Assembly: GCA_015075405.1 (NCBI GenBank)
Contig: JABTUK010000001.1
Span: 62,001 to 126,000 of the forward strand
Length of the DNA: 64,000 bases
Origin: Anaerolineales bacterium
Lineage (GTDB): Bacteria > Chloroflexota > Anaerolineae > 4572-78 > J111
Reading direction: 5' to 3'
How positions within the stretch are numbered: the first letter of the stretch is position 1; each line of letters starts with the position of its first letter. Under the pieces are notes generated by a model. That model saw only the letters and a list, made by a program, of their open reading frames with translations, was not told the DNA's origin and searched no databases. Positions 35,715 to 43,074 of this stretch are shown here, one piece after another. Made by a program: the position numbers and the translations under genes.

Positions 35715-36923
35715 ATGGACCTTTCCGCAATCTCACTCGACAGCCGAATTCATTTACACCCCTTATCCAGGCAGCTTGAAAACGGCGTGGCTATCATTGG
35801 CTGGGGCGACGAGTTTTTAGAGCTACCCCCCGAAGGGTTGCAGTTTATCGCCTGGTTGGATCAAGGCTTAAGCCTGGCCGAAGCCCGGCAGCAGTTTGAG
35901 GCTCACTTCAACCCCTTCTCCGAAACAGAACTTTGGGAGGTCATACAAGCCTTCCTGGCCTGTAATTTTATTGCCGCCGTTGACGGCAAGGCTGTTTCTA
36001 CGCAGGGCGTCCCGGTCGAGTCTCAATTGGCCTGGCTGCCGCAACGCTGGGCCAGACGCCTCTTTTCTACGCCGGTGCTGCTCGGCTGGCTGGCAGTGAC
36101 GCTGCCGGCTATCATGCTGTGGGTCACAACCCCGGTGCTGTGGCCCCGCCTGAATGACTATTTTTGGTTAGATAATTATAACTTTATCATTATTCTGGTA
36201 GGGCTGTTGTTGTGGCTGGTAGATATGCCGCTGCACGAATTAGCCCATCTGCTGGCTTGCCGGGCCAAAGGCATTGACGCCTCGATTACCTGGACCCAAC
36301 GCCTGGGGTTTATCCCCATGAGCCAGACAATCATGCACAATATCTGGGCTGTACCCCGTTCGGCCCGCCTGCTGCCGCTGGCCGCCGGCATGCTCCTGGA
36401 TATTTTGCGCCTAAGCGGGCTGATCTATCTGCTTTATTTTCAGCAAGCGGGATGGCTGCTCTGGCCGGAGTTAGCCGTCAAATTTCTAAAATTCTATCTG
36501 CTGACCTCTACCCTATCGCTGGTGGCCCAATTCTGGCTCTTTTCCAAAATGGACGGCTACTTTTTGCTTTCCGCTTTGTTGGGCCAGCGGAATTTGCAGG
36601 CCGACACCTATCATTGGCTCCAATCAAAGCTGCGCCCCATTCCTCGGTTCGACCCGCCGGCCGGGGGGATGAAATTTATCTATCTGTATGCCCTGATTAC
36701 GCTGGTGGGGGGCGGTTTATTTTTGGGGCAGTTCTTGCTGGTTCAACTGCCCATCAAGCTGCGCTTGGTATGGGAAGCGCTGTTGAATATTAGCTGCGGC
36801 AGCGCCGCTGCCCCCCTGGAGTTTGGGGACGGCCTGGCCGTCCTGACCAGTCAAGCCCTTGATTTGGGTTTGTTGGTATATGCCTACTGGCGAGAAAATC
36901 TGCTCGGTGGGCGTCACTGGTGA
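35715..36923 (+). CDS. M50-type membrane zinc peptidase with PqqD-like N-terminal domain
   Basis: 402 residues. The first ~95 residues (GVAIIGWGDEFLELPPEGLQ, then LAEARQQFEAHFN and LWEVIQAFLACNFI) look like a PqqD-type winged helix, the peptide-recognition element of RiPP systems. Then come about eight membrane helices, with the zinc motif in DMPLHELAHLLACRAKG (HExxH variant HELAH, near residue 173) and a second acidic motif FSKMDGYFLL near 278, which matches the NxxPxxxLDG-type third zinc ligand of site-2 proteases in position. An 18-codon ORF with a perfect ribosome binding site follows 69 bases downstream. Peptide maturation or export is the likely role; this is inference. Confidence 0.72.
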   Translation: MDLSAISLDSRIHLHPLSRQLENGVAIIGWGDEFLELPPEGLQFIAWLDQGLSLAEARQQFEAHFNPFSETELWEVIQAFLACNFIAAVDGKAVSTQGVPVESQLAWLPQRWARRLFSTPVLLGWLAVTLPAIMLWVTTPVLWPRLNDYFWLDNYNFIIILVGLLLWLVDMPLHELAHLLACRAKGIDASITWTQRLGFIPMSQTIMHNIWAVPRSARLLPLAAGMLLDILRLSGLIYLLYFQQAGWLLWPELAVKFLKFYLLTSTLSLVAQFWLFSKMDGYFLLSALLGQRNLQADTYHWLQSKLRPIPRFDPPAGGMKFIYLYALITLVGGGLFLGQFLLVQLPIKLRLVWEALLNISCGSAAAPLEFGDGLAVLTSQALDLGLLVYAYWRENLLGGRHW

Positions 36924-36992
36924 TGTTTTTCAAGGCCGGCCAGTGAGGTGGCTGACCTTGTGAACAAATTTTTACAGAAAGGAGCAGGCCCC

Positions 36993-37049
36993 ATGAAAGT
37001 CCGCAAAATTGAAAAGGTCAAACCGACCGGCGCTCGACGTTCAAGTTAA
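36993..37049 (+). CDS. Micro-peptide ORF, possible precursor or leader
   Basis: An 18-residue peptide, MKVRKIEKVKPTGARRSS, with AAAGGAG eight bases before its ATG (36978-36984), stopping at TAA and followed 62 bases on by a strong terminator. It is too short for usual gene finding. A second, diverged copy of the same sequence lies at 37280-37318. Strongly basic (eight Lys/Arg), with no Cys. Its position between a PqqD-domain peptidase and a terminator suggests it is expressed with the peptidase. Confidence 0.5.
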   Translation: MKVRKIEKVKPTGARRSS

Positions 37050-37111
37050 AGGATGGTTTCTCACCGCTCAGATGGTTGAGATATTGAGTTGACGGTTGAT
37101 GGATTTTCTAT

Positions 37112-37152
37112 AAAAACAAGCGCAGCAAAGTTTTTGCTGCGCTTGTTTTTTT
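37112..37152 (+). terminator. Strong rho-independent terminator
   Basis: AAAAACAAGCGCAGCAAAG, TTTTT loop, GCTGCGCTTG and T8. It closes the peptidase/micro-peptide unit. Confidence 0.95.
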
Positions 37153-37279
37153 GTGTCAGGCTAATAGATGCCTGGCAAGCCGGTGGTTGCCCCTGTTCCT
37201 CAAGAAGCAGACGCGATGGCGTTGCCCCAATCAGTGAGGTGACTGGCGCGCACCGTGTCTTTTGGAGGAGTCAGATGAC

Positions 37280-37318
37280 CTGAAAGTCCGCAAAGTCAGT
37301 CGAACCACCGGCTCGTGA
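37280..37318 (+). other. Second, diverged copy of the micro-peptide
   Basis: CTG AAA GTC CGC AAA GTC reads LKVRKVSRTTGS and then TGA. GGAGGAG lies at 37264-37270, nine bases before the CTG. The surrounding bases repeat the first copy (CAGTGAGGTGGCTGAC at 36944 against CAGTGAGGTGACTGGC at 37231), so this is a duplication. The nearby ATG at 37275 is followed by an immediate stop. Whether CTG starts translation is unknown; it may be a dead copy. Confidence 0.4.
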
Positions 37319-37377
37319 GACACCTATTGGTTGCTCACTCAAAAGATTGAATTCAGTAAGTCACAAATTGAGGAGTC

Positions 37378-37447
37378 AGCACCCCCAGGCTTCGTCCTGA
37401 AGCTCAGCCCGAAGGGTGCGGCTTCGCTAGCACGGAGGCGTGCCTCA
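37378..37447. repeat. Dispersed palindromic repeat
   Basis: AGCACCCCCAGGCTTCG against CGAAGGGTGCG, then a second small hairpin GCACGGAGGCGTGC. Related to the 1944-2025 family. The 36924-37458 gap otherwise holds only the micro-peptide copies and terminator. Confidence 0.65.
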
Positions 37448-37458
37448 CCCCTCTAAAA

Positions 37459-40400
37459 TCATGATTCACTGGAATTACATTTTTCGGTTTCAAAAACTCT
37501 ATAGGTTTCCACTATAGCTCGATTGATCGCTACCTGTTCCAGAAAAGAGTGGTGTAATAGCGGATCAACAATTTTTTCGGCCCGAGTTTTAACCAAATTG
37601 TAAGCTGCCTTTAGTGCTGTTTTGGCCTCTTCGGTACGGCCTACCGCAGCCATAACCTGATAGATGATAAAATAATCTAGTTGAGGAAACTCCGGCCCTT
37701 CGCCGTTACACTCTTCTAAAATAGCCTGAACTTGGGCTGCATAATTGAGAGCTTGAGCCACATCTTTCTTGGCCAGATAAGCCGCCGCTAATATTGCCAG
37801 GTTATCCGGGGTGGCAAAGCGCATTTTTAACTCTTGCCGCAAATGGAGCGATAATTCGGCCTGAGTAATCGCTTGTTGGAAATTATCCTGCTGCAAATTG
37901 ATGGCGCTTAAGTAGTTGAGATAGATAGACACGAGATATTGGTCATTTTGTGCTTGAGCTAGAGCTAACCCTGTAATGAGTAGTGTTTCGGCTGTTTCCA
38001 ACTCATTTTTATCGCGCGCCACCAGACCCAAATTGGCGAGGATATAGGCTTGTCCGGCTTCATCACCAATCTCCTGAGCCAGAGCAAAGGCTTCTTGTAA
38101 ACAAGTTTCGGCCCGAAATAAATCGCCTAGTTCCTGATAAAGAATCCCCATATCATTCCAGACATTAATTTCTTCCCAACGATTGCCGGTGGTTTGCAAA
38201 ATATTCAGGGCTTCGGTCAGATATTTTTGAGCCTGATCGCTGTCACCCATCTCGTGGACCAGTTGAGCCAGATTGTGCCGGCTCTTCCCTTCGCCGGCTC
38301 GGTCGCCAATGGCTTGCCGGATTTCTAAGGTCTGCTGATGGTAGTTTAAAGCCTCGGCCAGACGGCGTTGGTAGAAAGCTATCGCCCCCAAATCATTATT
38401 AGCCTCAGCCTCACCCCACCGGTTACCAGTTTGACGGCTCAAGACCAGTGCCCGTTCGTGATAATCCTGGGCCTGATCAAAATGTCCTTGCTGCCGATAA
38501 ACAGCGCCTAAGCCGTTAAAAACCTGAATGAGCGCCCACAGTTCTCCTTCAGCAGCGATTTGCTTCGACTCAAACAAGGCCAGGGCTTGTTGATACTGGG
38601 CTTTAGCCTGTTCATAATTGCCCTGCCGGCGGGCAATTAACCCCAACTCCGCCAGACAGCGGGCCTCGCCGGCCAAATTCTCCTTGTCCCGGCTGTCGGC
38701 CAGAGCCAGTTCGATGCTGGCCTGGCCTCGGGCATAATCGCCGGTGGCTTCGTAATATTGGCCCCATAGATAGCCTAACTCAAACGTGGGTGCTTCCAGG
38801 TTGACCGAAAATGCTTCGAGACTGGCTTTTTCTGCCTCGCGCTGGCCCAGGATGTGCAGGATTTCGACCTGGCCTTTGCGCCACGGCCAGCGCTCAGACA
38901 TGCTAAGTGCCTGCGTGTAGTAAGTCAGGGCGGTTTCATTGGCGTACTCGCGCTGGGCCTTACCGGCCGCCTGTTCCAGATAAAACAGCATTTTCTCAGG
39001 CGCATCGCTCCGGCTAAAATGGTAAGCCAGCCGCTCCACCGCATGGGGCTGCCGGCGTTCTAAAACTTCGGCCACGGCCTGATGAAGGCTGCGTTCTTGC
39101 TGCGCCAGCAAAGTGGCGTAAGTTACTTCGTGGGTAATGCTGTGCTTGAAAAGATAAGCCTGCTGGCGCAGCGAGGGGGCTGATTGGATAAAGTCGAGCG
39201 CCTGAAGCCGGTCTACCTGGGCTAACAACGTGGCCGGATCGGGGCGGTCCGGGTGAGCTTCGGCTAACAGGTCGAATTCAAACAAGCGCCCAATGACGCT
39301 GGCCACTTTCAGGGTTATCTTGAGCGGCTCCGGCAGCCGGTCGAGCCGGGCCAGGACAATGCTGTGGATCGAGTCGGGCAGGTCTAACCGGGCGGCAACG
39401 AGCGGTGCGCGCTCAAGCAAGCTCCACTGCCCCTGCCGTTTGACCAGGCAGTTGGCCCCCTGGAGGGCCGCAAAAATGGCGTCGGACAGCCACCAGAGGC
39501 CATCCTCCCGGCGGCATAAACCGCCTGACTCGCGCAGGGCATCCACCAGTTCCCGCGTAAACAACGGATTGCCCTGCGCCTGAAGCTGGATCAGTTCCAG
39601 GGCCAGGGCCGACACCTTGCCCTGGAGGCGCTGGCTGGCTAACTCGGCCGCTTCTGGGGGGGAAAGTTCGTCCAGCTTCAAGGGATGGATCTGGGGCAGC
39701 CGCTTCAATTCCTGCCACAACTGTTCCTGTTCCACCCCCGCCAGTGGCAGGGTTTGGACCAGAACAAACAAAATCGGGGTTTTTGCCTGAACGCGATTCA
39801 ACGATAGCAGCAGCGCCCGCGAGGCCTCATCCAACCAGTGGGCATCTTCGATCAGGATCAGGAGCGGCTGTTCGGCGGCCCAGCTTTGCAGCAGCGCTTC
39901 GGCCAGGTCAAACAATGCGCCTTGCCGCAGATGGGGTTCAAAGGCAGCCGTGGTCGGATTGTCGCTGATGGGCAAAGCCAGCAGATCGCCTAATAAGGGC
40001 AGGCGAATCAACCAGTCGGGGTTCATCGTAGGGATAATTGCTTCGAGCTGAGCCACCTGCCGGGCTAACCGGTCGCTCTGGCTCAACTGGAGCGACCTTT
40101 CATCAACCAGATTAAACAGACTGCGAAAGATTTGCTGCCAGGGATAGTAGAGAGTGCTTTGCTGGGTACTCTGGCAGGCTCCAATGATGACCCGCGCGCC
40201 CGCTTGTAGCGCCTGTTCGGCAAACTCGGCGATGAGGTGGCTTTTGCCAATCCCAGTGACGCCTTCAACCCAGATAAGCTGCTTTTGCCCCGCCAGGGTG
40301 TCGGCCAGAATTTGTTGCAGGTGGCGTAGCTGCTCAACCCGGCCCACCAGTGGTTCGCGGAAGGTAGTAAACAGTTTTTGCGGCGAAGGCAGGCGAGGCG

Positions 40401-41766
40401 ACAGCGCTTGTGAAACGGTGATCGGCTCCGCCTTACCTTTGAAGTGGACCGGTCCCACATACTTGAAGTAATAGCTGGCCGCGGCCGCTTCGACGATGCT
40501 CTGGCTGACCAAAATTTCGCCGGGGCTGGCCTGGCTCATCAAGCGGGCGGCCACATTGACCCCATCCCCCAACACGCCGTAGGTGCGGCGAGTGGCGCTG
40601 CCGTAAGCGCCCACCCGCACCCGTCCCTGGTTGAGACCCAACTGGACCTGGCTGATAAAGTCGAACCGCTCCGGCGCGGTTTGCAGTTCCAGCGCAGCAG
40701 CGACGGCTCGCTCGGCATCGTCGTCGTGGGCGGCGGGCGCGCCAAAAATAGCATAGAGATGGCTGCCCTTGTCGCCGCTGAGCAACTGCATCACGTAACT
40801 GTCATAACGCACCAAAACATGCTGCACCCAGCGAATAAAGGCGTCGAGCTTCTGGCCGGCGGATACATCGTAGTCGTAATTCAGGCCGTCAAACTTCAAA
40901 AACAGGGCTACCGCCGGGCGAATTTCGGCTAAAAATTCGCTGCGTCCCCGCTGCAAACTTTGGTAGACGGGCGGCAGCAACCAGGGCCGAATTTGCTCCT
41001 CAGCCAGGCCTTGATCCGTATTCAAAAGGTCCAGCGGCCAGGGGTGGGGTTCGACGGGCCGGGTTAAGTGGCTGACTATTCCAAAGCTGGTCAGGGTGGC
41101 TGTCGAGCGTTTTTGGGAGTAGGCTTTTCCCCGCCAGCCGCTTAGTCTGATCTGGTCGCCCAGTTGGGCCACCAACTCTTGGCTCAACAAAAATTCTCCC
41201 TGTTGAGCTAAATGTTGGGCCAGGGCCATCTGCTCCAGCGTTGCCCCGGCAATGACATCGAGGTATTGAATGGCCGGATCGCCCACCAAAAAGCGCCGCA
41301 CCGAGCCGCCCGCCGCCCCCACCTTCAACGAGAGGGAAACACGGCTGCCATCGGGAATTTCCAGCGCAGTAAACCGGCGCATCGCCTGCTGCATGGCCAG
41401 CCCACACGCTACCGCTCGAAAGGATGAAGGATGAAGGATGAAGGATGAAATATTTTCCGCCTTCATCCCTCCGCCTTCATCCTTTTCAGAGAACCAACAG
41501 GTGATGGCGTCGCCGCTGAAGTTGATGATGCTGCCCTGGTAAATCTGTACTTCACGGATCAAGGCGTCGTAAACCTGGTTTAGCCAGCGGGTCAGTTCAT
41601 CGCTGCCCCGCCGGGGACCGAGGGCGCGCAGCAGCGCGTCGGTTAGCCGGGTAAAGCCGGAGATGTCAGCAAACAAGGCTGTACCCTGCATGCGGTCAGG
41701 CAGAGCTTGACCCTGGGCCAGGGCCAGACGGCGATCTATAGGGATGTAAGCACCGAGCGATTCCAT
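37459..41766 (-). CDS. Adenylate cyclase-AAA-TPR giant regulatory protein
   Basis: About 1435 residues. Two class III cyclase domains: the first near 20-200 (TALFADISGFTRLTDALL, NFSGDAITCWF) and the second near 285-465 (VALFLKFDGLNYD is degenerate at the metal Asp; YGVLGDGVNVAARLMSQ is intact). Then an AAA/STAND ATPase (PLVGRVEQLRHLQQ, VEGVTGIGKSHLIAEFAEQA, LILIEDAHWLDEASRALL) and about ten TPRs (repeats of AEANNDLGAIAFYQRR type) to the end. Such proteins are thought to couple ligand or partner binding to cAMP or transcription control. ATG 41766 fits family starts; the TTG at 41811 lacks a binding site. Cyclase domain 1 carries an in-frame repeat insertion. Confidence 0.88.
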   Translation of the reverse strand: MESLGAYIPIDRRLALAQGQALPDRMQGTALFADISGFTRLTDALLRALGPRRGSDELTRWLNQVYDALIREVQIYQGSIINFSGDAITCWFSEKDEGGGMKAENISSFILHPSSFRAVACGLAMQQAMRRFTALEIPDGSRVSLSLKVGAAGGSVRRFLVGDPAIQYLDVIAGATLEQMALAQHLAQQGEFLLSQELVAQLGDQIRLSGWRGKAYSQKRSTATLTSFGIVSHLTRPVEPHPWPLDLLNTDQGLAEEQIRPWLLPPVYQSLQRGRSEFLAEIRPAVALFLKFDGLNYDYDVSAGQKLDAFIRWVQHVLVRYDSYVMQLLSGDKGSHLYAIFGAPAAHDDDAERAVAAALELQTAPERFDFISQVQLGLNQGRVRVGAYGSATRRTYGVLGDGVNVAARLMSQASPGEILVSQSIVEAAAASYYFKYVGPVHFKGKAEPITVSQALSPRLPSPQKLFTTFREPLVGRVEQLRHLQQILADTLAGQKQLIWVEGVTGIGKSHLIAEFAEQALQAGARVIIGACQSTQQSTLYYPWQQIFRSLFNLVDERSLQLSQSDRLARQVAQLEAIIPTMNPDWLIRLPLLGDLLALPISDNPTTAAFEPHLRQGALFDLAEALLQSWAAEQPLLILIEDAHWLDEASRALLLSLNRVQAKTPILFVLVQTLPLAGVEQEQLWQELKRLPQIHPLKLDELSPPEAAELASQRLQGKVSALALELIQLQAQGNPLFTRELVDALRESGGLCRREDGLWWLSDAIFAALQGANCLVKRQGQWSLLERAPLVAARLDLPDSIHSIVLARLDRLPEPLKITLKVASVIGRLFEFDLLAEAHPDRPDPATLLAQVDRLQALDFIQSAPSLRQQAYLFKHSITHEVTYATLLAQQERSLHQAVAEVLERRQPHAVERLAYHFSRSDAPEKMLFYLEQAAGKAQREYANETALTYYTQALSMSERWPWRKGQVEILHILGQREAEKASLEAFSVNLEAPTFELGYLWGQYYEATGDYARGQASIELALADSRDKENLAGEARCLAELGLIARRQGNYEQAKAQYQQALALFESKQIAAEGELWALIQVFNGLGAVYRQQGHFDQAQDYHERALVLSRQTGNRWGEAEANNDLGAIAFYQRRLAEALNYHQQTLEIRQAIGDRAGEGKSRHNLAQLVHEMGDSDQAQKYLTEALNILQTTGNRWEEINVWNDMGILYQELGDLFRAETCLQEAFALAQEIGDEAGQAYILANLGLVARDKNELETAETLLITGLALAQAQNDQYLVSIYLNYLSAINLQQDNFQQAITQAELSLHLRQELKMRFATPDNLAILAAAYLAKKDVAQALNYAAQVQAILEECNGEGPEFPQLDYFIIYQVMAAVGRTEEAKTALKAAYNLVKTRAEKIVDPLLHHSFLEQVAINRAIVETYRVFETEKCNSSES
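41421..41483 (-). repeat. In-frame tandem-unit palindrome inside cyclase domain 1
   Basis: Four copies of GGATGAA (41422-41450) face TTCATCC(CTCCGCC)TTCATCC (41462-41482). It adds about 21 residues (including GGGMKAENISSFILHPSS) between ITCWF and RAVACGLAMQ, where related cyclases have only a short link. Confidence 0.88.
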
Positions 41767-41950
41767 AGTTCTGGTTTTAGCTTGGCTGGATGGGAAACTC
41801 AAATGGCTCAATCAAGAGGCTTAAAAGCGGCACAAATGTTCTGTTCTGTTAAAGTGCTACTTGTAATTGCTGTGATTTTATACTATCATGACTCGCAATT
41901 AGGTTTCAATGTGCCAGCGCATACTTTTGGGCTAGGGGTAGCTGGGGGTC

Positions 41951-42271
41951 ATGAAAAATAAGCCAGGTGATCAAATTTTAGATATATTTCTTGAACAAAT
42001 GCGCCATCGCTTAGGGGTACATTTGAAGCAGGTGATTCTTTTCGGTTCTCGTGCTAGGGGAGATTTTGAGGCTGAGTCTGACTACGATTGCCTGGCCATT
42101 GTGGATGAGGTTTCGCCGGTGATAGATACGATTATTGATGAAATTGCCTCTGAATTGCTCTATCACCACAACGCGGTCTTTTCGATTTTTCCCGTCTCTG
42201 TAGAGAAGTATCAGGCTGATAGGTTTGAGCCATTGCTGATAAATGCCCGTAAAGAAGGGGTTGTTTTGTGA
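41951..42271 (+). CDS. MNT-type nucleotidyltransferase (antitoxin-like)
   Basis: 106 residues. VILFGSRARGDFEAESDYDC is the minimal nucleotidyltransferase motif GSxxRG..SDxD, followed by the third acid near YHHNAVFSIFPV. In HEPN-MNT pairs the MNT protein inactivates the HEPN RNase by AMP-ylation. The stop overlaps the HEPN start by four bases. Confidence 0.92.
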   Translation: MKNKPGDQILDIFLEQMRHRLGVHLKQVILFGSRARGDFEAESDYDCLAIVDEVSPVIDTIIDEIASELLYHHNAVFSIFPVSVEKYQADRFEPLLINARKEGVVL

Positions 42272-42690
42272 GCGAGTCAAATACCTTGGCTGCGAAATTA
42301 GAATTGATGATCCAAAAAGCTGCTCGCTCCCTGGCGGCTGCCCGGCGACTCATAGCAGCAGGGGATTATGACTTCGCTTCGTCTCGCGCCTACTATGCTG
42401 CCTTTTACGTGATGCAGGCTGCGTTGCTGACTAAAAATCTCACCCCGGCCAAACATGCTGGGGCTATTCGCGCTTTCAGCCAGCATTTTATCAAAACGGG
42501 TATCTTTCCAGTAGAATTTAACCAATCCATCAGCCGCCTCTTTCGTAATAGGCAAACAGGCGACTATACGCTTGGTTTAAGCATTAGTGAGGAAAAAGCC
42601 AGGCACGATGTCCAGATGGCTGAAAAGATATTCCAGGCAATTGTGGAACACCTTATTCAAGAGGGGTTTTTGCCGGAGGACCAGAATTAG
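42268..42690 (+). CDS. HEPN-domain protein (toxin-like RNase)
   Basis: 140 residues, all helical, with a GTG start in a GTGA overlap with the MNT gene. FASSRAYYAAFYVMQAAL is the HEPN hallmark helix; RAFSQH fits the Rx4-6H RNase motif. YTLGLSISEEKARHDVQMAE near the end is typical of the family. Forms a toxin-antitoxin-like pair with the preceding gene. A degraded gene follows three bases later. Confidence 0.9.
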   Translation: MSESNTLAAKLELMIQKAARSLAAARRLIAAGDYDFASSRAYYAAFYVMQAALLTKNLTPAKHAGAIRAFSQHFIKTGIFPVEFNQSISRLFRNRQTGDYTLGLSISEEKARHDVQMAEKIFQAIVEHLIQEGFLPEDQN

Positions 42691-42693
42691 CCC

Positions 42694-43048
42694 ATGCACG
42701 AACTAACCTTCGTTAACCATGCTACGACTTGGATCAACGAAATATTGCATCGGCGGCTTGACTTACCTTTTGCTCAGGCAGTCATTGAGGAGAGTGTCAT
42801 ATGCGCAGGCGAAGCATCGCCCAAATTGGTGAGCGAGTCGCAGAACTTCAACGGGAGATTCTGGTCTTTCAAGCCAGGTATGAATTACCTTATGAGCAAT
42901 TCTATGCTCATATCACCACCGATGATGATTTTGTCAGCCGCCTGCGCGAAACTCATCCTACCTGGTAACGGGATTTTAATGCCTGGGAATATTACATTGA
43001 GGAATTAGCCGAATGGCTTGGCCGCCTGGAAAGTATATCGAGACCTTT
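42694..43048 (+). pseudogene. Degraded accessory genes (methylase start and small antitoxin-like frame)
   Basis: The first ~30 codons (MHELTFVNHATTWINEILHR, then LDLPFAQAVIEE) resemble the N-terminus of Eco57I-type DNA methylases. The frame then drifts into nonsense and ends at 43008. In another frame ATG 42801 to TAA 42968 encodes a 55-residue piece (IAQIGERVAELQREILVFQA, then DDDFVSRLRETHPTW) whose expected continuation (WEYYIEELAEWLGRLESI) is present after a stop and frame change at 42968-43040. Both pieces are therefore broken. Confidence 0.5.
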
Positions 43049-43074
43049 ATTGAGTGGCTAACGAATTATCTAAA

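Noticed and set aside
42694..43008. A 104-codon ORF as an intact gene
   Set aside because: Only its first ~30 residues resemble a protein family. The rest is out of frame with a second recognisable fragment.
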